Below the pieces are notes generated by a model that worked only from the letters and a program-made list of their open reading frames with translations, ran no database searches and was not told where the DNA came from. 50,754 nt of DNA from NCBI GenBank assembly GCA_945893075.1, contig CAMDDX010000009.1, positions 1-50,754 on the forward strand, given 5' to 3'. Both the position numbers and the translations under genes were made by a program. This DNA is from Planctomyces sp. SH-PL62 (GTDB taxonomy: Bacteria > Planctomycetota > Planctomycetia > Planctomycetales > Planctomycetaceae). Position 1 is the first letter of the stretch, and every line of letters starts with the position of its first letter. Below, piece after piece: positions 42,493 to 50,754 of this stretch.

Positions 42493-42999
42493 TCACGGCG
42501 CTTTTGTCGGAACGAACGTGGTGTCCCACAAGCGGATCACACCCAGTTTCGTGGCCGTGGCAATCCAGTGTCCGTCCGGGGAGAACGCCACCAGGAACCC
42601 ACGACTGTCCCTGGATGACCACGACCGACGGACCTCCCACGAAGTGGTGTCGAATAGGGACAAGGTTGGATCATCCTCAAAGCTGATCGCCAGTTGTGAG
42701 CCATCGGGAGAGAGTGCAGCCGATTTCACAATGGACTCCAGCTTGTGGGACGAGGTTTCGATCAACGTCGTGGTGTCCCAGATGCGGACTTGACCGCTGG
42801 GACTGATCGCCGCGAAGCGGCGTCCATCGGACGAGAGCGTGAGCTTCGACAATCGCCGCTGCGTTTCCTCAGTCTCCGTGAGATCGTCCAAAGGGAATTC
42901 CGTTGGCGATCCCCGGAAATTCTCGCGCCAGATCTGAACGAGCAATTGAAACCGTCCGTCCTTCGCTGTGTTCGACGAGTGACGGCTCACGACGGTCAC
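42493..42999 (-). pseudogene. WD40-repeat protein, C-terminal fragment
   Basis: The 168-residue open frame has WD40 blades (LSSDGRRFAAISPSGQVRIWD, LSPDGSQLAISFEDD, FSPDGHWIATATKLGVIRLWD) but no N-terminal part, signal or kinase domain; its first 15 residues are not like a true start. It is the surviving C-terminus of a larger WD40 gene, and its 5' edge meets the truncated sigma gene near 42970. Function is lost or doubtful. Confidence 0.7.
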
Positions 43000-43137
43000 G
43001 ACGAACTACTCCGCCAAACCTTCGCGAGCGACTCCACCATCAGCCTGCGCCCGCGCGGCTCCGCTCGAATGCAAGCGGTGCTCAAGACCTCGCTGACCAA
43101 ACTCGTTGATCAATTCGTGACGGATGACTGTCCATGA
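42973..43137 (+). pseudogene. C-terminal fragment of a second sigma factor
   Basis: Plus-strand frame ending at TGA 43135-43137 encodes DELLRQTFASDSTISLRPRG and then SARMQAVLKTSL, which matches the tail of the intact sigma factor (GILRQTFDRDEGLSLRPRGS, AIMQSVIKTL). Nothing upstream of about 42973 resembles sigma regions 2 or 4; instead the sequence is the opposite-strand WD40 fragment. It ends 15 bases before the convergent WD40-SUMF1 stop, the same tail-to-tail arrangement as the intact pair. Confidence 0.72.
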
Positions 43138-43152
43138 CACCTCGTCTGTCCC

Positions 43153-46100
43153 TCAGTTTTGGTTGTGCTTATTGTCTGTTGGTTGTGACATCTCTCGAAC
43201 GACTCGGAAGCCGAGAGCGCTTTGGACTTGGTCCGGTTCTCCGTAGTCGCGATTCCCGGAGCGACAGGAAAGCGCATGGTGAGAGAATCCTCCGCTGCGC
43301 TGGACTCTCGCCGTTCCCTTTGGGGGCCCTTGCGGGTCGGAGGTCGGCGAATGACGGTAATACATGGCGTCGTACCAATCGGAACACCATTCGAAGACAT
43401 TGCCGTTCATGTCATAAAGACCGAAGACGTTCGGGGCGAAACTACCCACCGGTGCCGTGAACGCAAAGCCGTCGTGATGAGGCATGGCGCTATCAAAGAC
43501 TTTGTAATGTTCGCGGATGGCTTGATCCGCGATATTGCCGAACATGTCCGAGAAAGCTTGGGTGCTTCGCGTTAGCCGTTGCCATGCCGTTCGCATATTC
43601 CATTGATCCGTTACCGAAGCTTGTTCGGCGCGGCAGGCGTATTCCCATTCGGCTTCCGTCGGCAGTCGGTAGGTCGCTTGCTCTTGTGTGCTGAGCCATT
43701 TGCAGAATGCCTGAGCGTCGTGCCAGCTCACTTGTACGACGGGGTGATCGTCAGCCTGAGCAAATCCTGGGTTGCGCCAATTCAGGTCCGCTCTTGGCTG
43801 AAAGAATCGTTTCGGATCGAAAATGTGGGAACCGCCGACGCCGTTGGTTTCCGCAGTGGTCTTGTAACCGGTCGCTTCGACAAATTGGCGAAATTGTTTG
43901 ACGGTGACTTCGTGCATTCCCATGTAGAAGGGCCGACTGATGCGCACAAGGTGTTGTGGCTGTTCTGTCGATAAGTCTGTTCCCGGCTGAATAAATGCCT
44001 GCGGAGTTCCTATCTGGAAATCGCCTTCGGGGAGCGGCGCGAGCTTCATCCCGACGGAATCCGTAATGCTCTCCATGTTTGCCAATTGCTGTGGCCAGAG
44101 TCGCACAGTTCCGTCCTGCGAACTGGACACCAACCATTTTTCGTCGCTGGTAAAGGCCAGCGACTGGATGGGTTCGATGTGTCCGCGCCACGACCTCAAG
44201 AGCCGATCTTGGTCGAAGTCCCAGACATGAATGGAATTGTCAGGATAAGCAATCGCCAGCAGGCGGGAGTCCGGCGACCAGCCAACAACGAGAGTTCCTG
44301 ACCGCGTTTGCAATTTTCCCCAAACCGCAGTGGAGATTGTGTGGATTACCTCGCGTCGCTCGCAGTCGAGCACGACGCGCCTATTGTCGAGACTGACGGT
44401 GATACGTTGCTCGTTGGGAGAAAGCCGGAATTCCCCCATGGTAAAGATTGAGTCCAACGGCAGTTTTGTCGTGGCCTCACCGGTCTTCCAGTCGAAAAAC
44501 GCGATCTGTGACTTCCGTTGCATTTGGTCTGAGTCGTTTAGATCGCCATCTATTCGCGAAGTCACAAGCTGCTCGCCACTTCCAAGGAAAGTTGCCGGAG
44601 CCATGAGACTCTGGCCGAAACACATCCGCCCAATCTCCTGATCGCCGACGACGTCCCATTGCACGGTTTCCACCCAATACTCATTGGTGTCGTAGTTCCT
44701 CGCGATTAGATCGACATGCAATTTGTCGCGGCTCTGAAGAAATGCAAGTTTCCAGACCACAGGCCGGAACTCCGCACCACCATTCTTTCCTAACCACGGA
44801 ATGAACAGCGTCTTGGCAGGCTTTTGGCTTTCTGAGTTCTCCAGATCCCAGATCAGCACGTTTGATTCGCTGTCCGTGGCTGTTGCCAGTCGTTTCTCAT
44901 CTGGTGAGAGCGCGGCGTAGGAGAAATCTCCGCTTGCCTCTGACTGAATCTCTCGGACGACAGATTTGGTCCGAAGATCCCACCAACGAAAAACATTGCG
45001 GCGATCACACAGGATCAATTGATTGGCGTCTCGCGTCGGAAGAATCGCTTGGACGGGAATGTTGTCGCGGCGCAGGATCTCACCACCCTGTGAGGCACGG
45101 AGCGGCGCGCCGACGAGTTCAGCAATCTCAGGAGCCGCCGGATTCGACAGAACGCTATCCGCTGGCAACAAACGGATGGCAACAGACAAACCTACGGGCG
45201 CTGACTTGGGACGTCCGGGATTGTATTCCGATGTCAGAATCCGCTTCGATGCAAAGAAGACGAGGTAGTCTTGGCCCGGTTTGATCTCACCGCTGCGGAG
45301 CGTCTGAAAGTAGGCCGTATCGTAAGCGGGGATCGACGCATCCTGAAACTGTGGAAAACTGACACGCCGCACATCCTCAAAACCCGCCATTCGACCTTTG
45401 GCCGGAAGGATATACCAATAAAAATCGGACTCCTGGCTCGTGAAGATCCAACTCAAGTCCGTTTGTTGATCAGGAGTGGACGAGAATCGGAAGGCAGAGA
45501 ATCCGATTCCCCCATCGAACATTTTCACATGATTCCATGTTACCTCTTGAGGCTTTGTGCTCAGCTCCAACTTCGGAAGTTCGCCTGCGACTGATTGTAG
45601 AACTTCGATAAACTCATCGGTGATCTCTGGTTCCTCCGGATTTCGGAAGTAAATCGCGTGGCACTTTTGGAAGACTTTGCCCAAGTGGGTTTGAGCGAAG
45701 CCAGACGAGGCCGCGGAGCGGTTCGCGTCACTTGCTGCGATCAGTGATCGTACCAAAGCGGGATCGGGTGGCACCGCCTGCGGCGGAGGCGGCAGTTTGT
45801 CCGCCGTCAGCTCACCAGTAATCAGCGCCCCAGTCGCAGGGTTTCCTGAAGCGGGCTGCCAAACTCCGATTGAGGGTAACCAAATTCGATAGGTGCGAAA
45901 CAAACTTGGCCAGCGATAGCCGATATACCAAGGCCCCCCGGCGGACTCCGTGTATTGCCACGCCCAGCCATGCACCAATTGTTCTGCCTCGTTGGTCTTC
46001 AGCGGTTTGGTGCTGTCGCGACCAGGCAGCGCGGCCTCGATCGCGTCCAATGTCTGGCGATATCCCCTGTTCGACTGCCACTCGATGAGCATCAGCGCCG

Positions 46101-46182
46101 CCAGAACGGCAACAACACTCCAAGTGATGTATCGATTCCTGAGAACACGTTCGACGAGACGTTGGACAGGGCGAGTCGACAT
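43153..46182 (-). CDS. membrane-anchored WD40-SUMF1 (FGE-like) protein
   Basis: The 1009-residue protein has an N-terminal membrane helix (about residues 18-33), a region without recognised domain to about 360, a WD40 propeller (blades such as LSPDEKRLATATD, WSPDSRLLAIAYPDNSIHVWD, FTSDEKWLVSSSQDGTVRLW), and a C-terminal sulfatase-modifying-factor domain (about 710-1000; SVGMKLAPLPEGDFQIG, PTEAEWEYAC, DMNGNVFEWCSDWY, LGFRVVRE). The segment around RVQRSGGFSHHALSCRSGNR lacks one of the two cysteines of true formylglycine-generating enzymes, so it is probably a non-FGE member used for binding. It lies directly downstream of the kinase gene and may be a kinase partner. Confidence 0.85.
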   Translation of the reverse strand: MSTRPVQRLVERVLRNRYITWSVVAVLAALMLIEWQSNRGYRQTLDAIEAALPGRDSTKPLKTNEAEQLVHGWAWQYTESAGGPWYIGYRWPSLFRTYRIWLPSIGVWQPASGNPATGALITGELTADKLPPPPQAVPPDPALVRSLIAASDANRSAASSGFAQTHLGKVFQKCHAIYFRNPEEPEITDEFIEVLQSVAGELPKLELSTKPQEVTWNHVKMFDGGIGFSAFRFSSTPDQQTDLSWIFTSQESDFYWYILPAKGRMAGFEDVRRVSFPQFQDASIPAYDTAYFQTLRSGEIKPGQDYLVFFASKRILTSEYNPGRPKSAPVGLSVAIRLLPADSVLSNPAAPEIAELVGAPLRASQGGEILRRDNIPVQAILPTRDANQLILCDRRNVFRWWDLRTKSVVREIQSEASGDFSYAALSPDEKRLATATDSESNVLIWDLENSESQKPAKTLFIPWLGKNGGAEFRPVVWKLAFLQSRDKLHVDLIARNYDTNEYWVETVQWDVVGDQEIGRMCFGQSLMAPATFLGSGEQLVTSRIDGDLNDSDQMQRKSQIAFFDWKTGEATTKLPLDSIFTMGEFRLSPNEQRITVSLDNRRVVLDCERREVIHTISTAVWGKLQTRSGTLVVGWSPDSRLLAIAYPDNSIHVWDFDQDRLLRSWRGHIEPIQSLAFTSDEKWLVSSSQDGTVRLWPQQLANMESITDSVGMKLAPLPEGDFQIGTPQAFIQPGTDLSTEQPQHLVRISRPFYMGMHEVTVKQFRQFVEATGYKTTAETNGVGGSHIFDPKRFFQPRADLNWRNPGFAQADDHPVVQVSWHDAQAFCKWLSTQEQATYRLPTEAEWEYACRAEQASVTDQWNMRTAWQRLTRSTQAFSDMFGNIADQAIREHYKVFDSAMPHHDGFAFTAPVGSFAPNVFGLYDMNGNVFEWCSDWYDAMYYRHSPTSDPQGPPKGTARVQRSGGFSHHALSCRSGNRDYGEPDQVQSALGFRVVREMSQPTDNKHNQN

Positions 46183-46311
46183 AAAGTGCTCCGCTCAACA
46201 AACGCAGCTTTCGCGTTTAGTTCGACTGACTGAGATCGTACTGCCCCGACAGTTCGCCTGGTTGGAGTCGGGTCAATCAGTCGCATAAAAAGTTTAGGAT
46301 CGGGAGTTCTG

Positions 46312-49300
46312 TTATTTGGCAGAGGACGCTTTGATGGCCCACCGCGAAATCAATCCGTTCGCTGAAGTCGAAGATGGACGAACTGTCGCTGCGGACAGGA
46401 GATGTTGTCCGTCGCTCAGGAATCCGACCTGACCGGCCTTTCCTGATTCACCCGCCAAACGGGCTAACTCATCGCCCGTTGCCGAGTCAAAGACACTAAT
46501 CAGGCCGTGTCCCGTGACCGCGATCATTTTGCCATCCACAGAAAACTTCACGCTGGAAATCAAAAAACTCATGCCACTTCCGACGATGAATGGAGGCGGA
46601 GGAGGCAAGCTCAGCCGTCGAATTTGCTCCCCGGTTTCCACGTTCCACAGAGACACTTCGTCCTCACCAGCTCCCGACAGCAGTTCTCGCCCGTCGCGAG
46701 AAAAGCTGAGACAGTTGACGTCGTTTTTGTGGCCAACGAATGATCGCACTCGCTCGCGCGTCCCCAGGTTCCAAAGTTGTAAGTCGCCCGTTGCTCCACC
46801 TGCCGCCAAATGTTGGCCGTCCGGAGAGACCGCAATGACCCTCTTCGGTACCGATTCGAACAGCACCGACTCGTTGCCCGACTCAATATCCCAGGACACT
46901 AACTTGCCATTGCACAGCGCGAGTACTTGGCTGTTGTCGGTGCGGAAGTCGATCGCCCGCACGGCGTCATAAGAGTCCGGACCCTGGTCGAAAGACATGC
47001 GACTCGCAGAGAAGCGAGTCTGTCGAAGGAGTTCTCCGGTGTCCGTTTTCCACAACGTCGCCGCTCCTCGACCTTCACCGATGGCGGCCAATCGTCCATC
47101 TGGCGATAGTGCGACTGAATAAACAGAGCTGCCCAACGCTGCAGACCCGATACGCCACTCGCTGCTCCCTTCTTTCTGAAACTTGGGCTTCTCATGGTCT
47201 GTGGCGACAATCCACGATTTGCCATCCACCGCGACAGCAAGACGCGACTGACCGGTCATCGTTTCTTCTCGGACCGGAGTCGGAATCTCAACGGGTGGCA
47301 AGGCACCATCCCACAGAATCAGAAACGGCTGCGAGCCACCAGTCGCGATCCAGTGGCCGTCGGGGCTATAGGCTCCTGCATGGACGGCATGGCCACGCAG
47401 GCGTCGACGGACACGCCCCAAAGTCAGATCGATGATCCGTGCCTCACCTTGATTCGCATCAAGGTAATTGAACAACCCCACCAGTAGTCGATTGCGCGGA
47501 CTAAACGACAACGTCGCTACTTGCTGCCCGAATCCGTCATAACGCTGCAACAACGACCCGTTCGCAATCGACCAGATGGAGACATCACCCGCGCTGGTCC
47601 CGACCGCCAAACGCGAACAATCCGCGTCGAATGCGAGGGCCGAAACCCAGACTCCCTTCTTGGCATCGGGCGATGCCGCCGGTAGTGACTTCTCCAACTT
47701 CCCTTCAGCCACATCCCACAAGCCGACGTTGCCGTTCGGTAACACGCCCGCCAGCCGAGTCCCGTCGCTGCTGAATTGCACTTGTCCCAAGACGTCGTTG
47801 CTTAACAACAGCCGTTGAGTTTCTTCGCCAGTTTCTAAAGACCACCGAACCAATTCTTTTGTGGTGCCTTCGGCACTTTCGCTGACAACGGCGACAACCG
47901 AGCTTTCATCCGGACTGAACTGGGCTGCAATCACAATATGTTTTTGACTCACGAGGTTCTTGGCGAACGATTTCGTCTCCATGTCCCAAATTTTGATGAT
48001 CACAGCGCGAAAGACGGGGGAATCACTGCTGCTGGAAAGCAACCAGCGCCCGCTGGCGCTAAAACTAAGAACGCCGACTCCCAGTCGATCGAATTGAAGA
48101 TTGCGAGGTTTTTCATTTCGAAAGGAGGCGACTTCCGTGCCACGCTCAGCGTCCCACAGATGAATCATGCCCTCGTGATCCCTGGCCGCGAGAAGCGTAC
48201 CCTTGGAATCAAACGCCACTCCCCCCACGAGACTGCGATGCTGCGCGAATTGGCGCACAGGCAGGACCGGAGTCTCTAGTTCGGCATTCGCCGCAGCGAC
48301 ATCGACCGCTCCCGGGGCTGACGAATTGGTTATCGATTCCTTGGAGTTTCGCTCGAATAAATGCGCGAACATCAGGTATCCGCCAAAGACGATCAGCCCA
48401 ACCACCACAGTCAACTGCGCCTTCACTTCCCAAGTCCGCGTTGTGGACCGACGGCTCGACGGGACAACGGCTCCACCGAACTGGAGTTGCGCATGCGCCA
48501 CTTTCAAGCGGGCATTCAGGAGATCGCGTTGCGATTGCAACCGGCTGAGCGTGGCATTGATCTGATCGAGTCGCAGCCGCATCGACGACAACTGCTGTTG
48601 CTGCTGTTCGATTGCCTGACGGAGATCCTCCAAACTCTGCGGGGGCGCATCGCTGGAGGTTGCGGTCTCAGTGGTCCAAGCCGACTCCTGAGCATGCAAC
48701 TCAGCGAGGACCGCCTCTGCCTCGTTCACAAGCGGCAGCAGCTTCCGTTGACGGCGCTCATACTCGGCAATCGCGCCGTCTACTTGCTGATGCGTGTTCT
48801 GCAACCGTAGCAGCGCTTCGGGCGCATGCCGGCGGAACAAACTCAACGCCCGGTCTTTCGTTCGGTGCCACCAGTCGACTGACGGAGCTTCCAACAATTC
48901 AGCCGGCAACAGCATCTCGTCGAACGCGGGAGCTTGAATGACTGCCGAACGTCGCTCAACACTGACTGATGGCAACGTCTCTCCCGCACGGAAGGCTCGC
49001 AAGTCGGCGTGCAACGCGCCGACGTCTGGATAACGCGCGTCCGGCGGCTTGCTCAGCAGTTTCGCGATAATCGCGGCGAGGGCTTCGGGGATGTCAGTCG
49101 CCACCTCGTGCAGCGGCGGCGGAGTTTCATAGACATGTTGGAAGATCATCGCCGTGACGGTGTCGGCCTTAAACGGCAATCGGCCGCTGAGCATCTGGTA
49201 CAGCACGACTCCGACGGCATAGAGGTCGGCTCGTGCATCGACGGCCGCTCCGCGTCCCTGTTCGGGAGCCATGTAGTCGGCCGTCCCCACGATCACGCCG

Positions 49301-50541
49301 GAGGCGGTCATCCCCGAACCTTGCAACGACTTCACCAGCCCGAAGTCGGCCAGTTGCACGCGCTGACGTTGCCGGTCGATCAGGATGTTGCCCGGCTTGA
49401 TATCGCGATGCACCATCCCTAACCGATGTGCCGCATCAAGTCCCGCCAGCATTTGCTCGGTGATCGCCAGTGTCTCTGCGACACTCAGCCGCTTCCGCCG
49501 CGCGAGGAGTTCGGCGAGCGATTCCCCATCGACAAACTGCATGGCGAAGAAATGCACCGCCGACGGAGATTGGCCTTCCACAGCCGGACCTGCATCCTCA
49601 CCGATGAAAAAGATCTCGACGGTATTCGGATGCACGAGCTTCGCGGCGGCCGACGCTTCGGCGTTGAACCGCCGCACCATCTCGTCCTGCCGCGAGAAAT
49701 CCGCCGGCAAGACCTTGATCGCCACATAACGATCGAGCCGCCGCTCGTAGCCTTTGTAGACATCCCCCATCCCGCCGCGACCCAGCCGGCCGACGATCTC
49801 ATAATGGCCGAGCTTCTGAAACGGCAACGAGTCTTCCTTCGACGGCAACGGCGTGGGACGGCCCACATCGGTATCCGCTTTGCCGACGTTGACGAAGCTC
49901 GGAGTGGTGTCCGGCTTGGCATCGTTGCGCGTGCTGCCGGCAAGCTTCGGCGAGGCCACGGTCGCGCTGGCGTCGAGCGTCTCCAAAGCACGCAGCAACT
50001 CGTCCGCCGCCCGAAAGGCGCGCTGCGAGTCATGTCCCAACGCTCGCTCAATCAGGTCGCGTGCTTCCGGCGGCACCTTGGCCGCCACGCGCGGACGGCT
50101 CAAGTAGTCACTCACGCTCTGGCCGGTCAGCATTCGGCAAAGCAAGGTTCCCAACTGATAGACGTCGATTCGTCGAGGATCGACGCTCGATAAGCCGGCC
50201 GCTCGCAATGCTTCGTGCGCGACGGCCAAACCCACCGGCACCAGCACTTCGCCAGAACGCTGCAACTCCGGCGGACAGAACTCGTCATTGCAGTCCATGC
50301 CGCCAAATGAGCGAGAAGCATTGGGCGGCTCATGCAATTCCGCACGACCATTGTCCGAATCCAATGACACCACGTCCGCAGAGATTTGTAGATGGAGTCG
50401 GCCGGCATCATGTCGCGTGCAAATCTGTTGTGTGATTTGGCGAATGACGTCGAGCGTCAAACTCGATGGCAGTTCGGCAAACTGAGCGAGTTGAGTGGCA
50501 AGAGACTGGATGCGTTCGTTGGATGCAACCGCCATGACCAA
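46312..50541 (-). CDS. serine/threonine protein kinase with WD40 propeller
   Basis: The 1409-residue transmembrane kinase starts at 50541 (ATG; a second ATG at 50535). Residues about 50-190 look like a kinase C-lobe without the catalytic residues (CPPEL, DVYQLGTLLCRMLTGQS). A full Hanks-type domain follows at 245-520: GRLGRGGMGDVY, Lys276 (AIKV), HRDIKPGN (Asp380), DFG (Asp399) and APEQGRG. A coiled coil (about 590-685) precedes one membrane helix (709-729). The exterior part is a long WD40 region (about 775-1400) with blades such as FSPRNRLLVGLFNY and FSRDGRELLSGAGEDEVSLW. It is the first gene of the signalling pair with WD40-SUMF1. An IS element ends about 70 bases upstream. Confidence 0.93.
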   Translation of the reverse strand: MVMAVASNERIQSLATQLAQFAELPSSLTLDVIRQITQQICTRHDAGRLHLQISADVVSLDSDNGRAELHEPPNASRSFGGMDCNDEFCPPELQRSGEVLVPVGLAVAHEALRAAGLSSVDPRRIDVYQLGTLLCRMLTGQSVSDYLSRPRVAAKVPPEARDLIERALGHDSQRAFRAADELLRALETLDASATVASPKLAGSTRNDAKPDTTPSFVNVGKADTDVGRPTPLPSKEDSLPFQKLGHYEIVGRLGRGGMGDVYKGYERRLDRYVAIKVLPADFSRQDEMVRRFNAEASAAAKLVHPNTVEIFFIGEDAGPAVEGQSPSAVHFFAMQFVDGESLAELLARRKRLSVAETLAITEQMLAGLDAAHRLGMVHRDIKPGNILIDRQRQRVQLADFGLVKSLQGSGMTASGVIVGTADYMAPEQGRGAAVDARADLYAVGVVLYQMLSGRLPFKADTVTAMIFQHVYETPPPLHEVATDIPEALAAIIAKLLSKPPDARYPDVGALHADLRAFRAGETLPSVSVERRSAVIQAPAFDEMLLPAELLEAPSVDWWHRTKDRALSLFRRHAPEALLRLQNTHQQVDGAIAEYERRQRKLLPLVNEAEAVLAELHAQESAWTTETATSSDAPPQSLEDLRQAIEQQQQQLSSMRLRLDQINATLSRLQSQRDLLNARLKVAHAQLQFGGAVVPSSRRSTTRTWEVKAQLTVVVGLIVFGGYLMFAHLFERNSKESITNSSAPGAVDVAAANAELETPVLPVRQFAQHRSLVGGVAFDSKGTLLAARDHEGMIHLWDAERGTEVASFRNEKPRNLQFDRLGVGVLSFSASGRWLLSSSSDSPVFRAVIIKIWDMETKSFAKNLVSQKHIVIAAQFSPDESSVVAVVSESAEGTTKELVRWSLETGEETQRLLLSNDVLGQVQFSSDGTRLAGVLPNGNVGLWDVAEGKLEKSLPAASPDAKKGVWVSALAFDADCSRLAVGTSAGDVSIWSIANGSLLQRYDGFGQQVATLSFSPRNRLLVGLFNYLDANQGEARIIDLTLGRVRRRLRGHAVHAGAYSPDGHWIATGGSQPFLILWDGALPPVEIPTPVREETMTGQSRLAVAVDGKSWIVATDHEKPKFQKEGSSEWRIGSAALGSSVYSVALSPDGRLAAIGEGRGAATLWKTDTGELLRQTRFSASRMSFDQGPDSYDAVRAIDFRTDNSQVLALCNGKLVSWDIESGNESVLFESVPKRVIAVSPDGQHLAAGGATGDLQLWNLGTRERVRSFVGHKNDVNCLSFSRDGRELLSGAGEDEVSLWNVETGEQIRRLSLPPPPPFIVGSGMSFLISSVKFSVDGKMIAVTGHGLISVFDSATGDELARLAGESGKAGQVGFLSDGQHLLSAATVRPSSTSANGLISRWAIKASSAK

Positions 50542-50607
50542 TGCGTCCTCAATGCAGCAATTCGCGCTCGATCGGCCTATGCCGCGCGAAGCTTCGAGAA
50601 TTCGATC

Positions 50608-50754
50608 TAGTGCCCTGTCAGGTCTTGATTTTGGGGTAGAGTTTTTTGAGTTTGATGCGGGCGTCTTTGAGTTGGAAGTGCCAGTCGACGCCGCGTTGTT
50701 TGGTGTTGGTTTTTTCTGACCAAGCGGCGATTTCGAATTGGAGGAGGTCGAGGT
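50608..50754 (-). mobile_element. end of an IS630-type insertion sequence, cut by window edge
   Basis: The element's outer end is probably at the TA (50608-50609) followed by GTGCCCTGTCAGG, consistent with IS630 insertion at TA. The transposase reads leftwards and continues past the window. Its far end is not visible, so terminal repeats cannot be compared. Confidence 0.55.
50618..50754 (-). CDS. IS630-family transposase, C-terminal part
   Basis: The minus-strand frame, ending at TGA (50618-50620), reads LDLLQFEIAAWSEKTNTKQ, then RGVDWHFQLKDARIKLKKLY, then PKIKT. This matches the C-terminal motif DARxKLxxLYP of IS630-family DDE transposases. Only the last 45 codons are in the window. It belongs to the IS whose end lies beside the kinase promoter. 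Confidence 0.7.
   Translation of the reverse strand, partial: LDLLQFEIAAWSEKTNTKQRGVDWHFQLKDARIKLKKLYPKIKT

Overview
This window looks like a chromosomal segment of a planctomycete. Pointers are a TPR-CHAT protein, giant serine/threonine kinase and SUMF1 proteins fused to WD40 repeats next to an ECF-like sigma factor, multihaem cytochromes, a Gfo/Idh/MocA oxidoreductase, Tat-exported and SGNH-type secreted proteins, and lipoproteins of no recognised family. Base composition is moderately high G+C. No rRNA, tRNA, CRISPR array or prophage was seen. Both window edges cut genes: a TPR-CHAT gene at the left and an IS630-type transposase at the right.

Layout. 1-4.5 kb: the TPR-CHAT gene, whose usual catalytic cysteine position reads Gly, then about 1.1 kb of decayed DNA holding a small remnant of a secreted-protein gene. 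4.5-12.8 kb: a tight five-gene redox operon made of a five-helix b-type cytochrome, a membrane-anchored decahaem cytochrome c, a c554-like pentahaem cytochrome, a NuoE-NuoF fusion and an 833-residue iron-sulfur protein with two cyclic-nucleotide-binding domains in its middle. This is the best candidate for an undescribed system: a nucleotide-sensing NADH:multihaem-cytochrome oxidoreductase. 12.8-15.9 kb: housekeeping genes gatC-gatA, rpmB and folE. 15.9-24.1 kb: two small membrane proteins, a large FAD/Fe-S dehydrogenase, moaD, moaE, moaA, xseA and xseB, all on the plus strand. 24.2-42.1 kb: a mix of single genes and short operons (KduD-like SDR, VWA protein, LolA-like protein, two paralogous surface proteins, polysaccharide deacetylase, degenerate SGNH protein, alpha/beta hydrolase, S41 protease, dienelactone hydrolase, aldehyde dehydrogenase, ispF, Gfo/Idh/MocA, a lipoprotein, sigma factor). 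42.1-50.7 kb: a signalling cluster with a truncated WD40 gene, a truncated second sigma gene, a WD40-SUMF1 fusion and a 1409-residue kinase, ending at an insertion sequence.

The most distinctive non-coding feature is the density of long intergenic inverted repeats between about 12.8 and 42.5 kb. Several have outer GTAG tetranucleotides followed by a small hairpin, arranged as head-facing pairs, which is the organisation of REP/REPIN elements. Compensatory base changes show that each arm is kept as its own hairpin. A second set begins with GGGGTC and has perfect arms of 30-34 bp. Several genes end inside these elements, using a repeat base triplet as stop codon. No RAYT transposase is encoded in the window.
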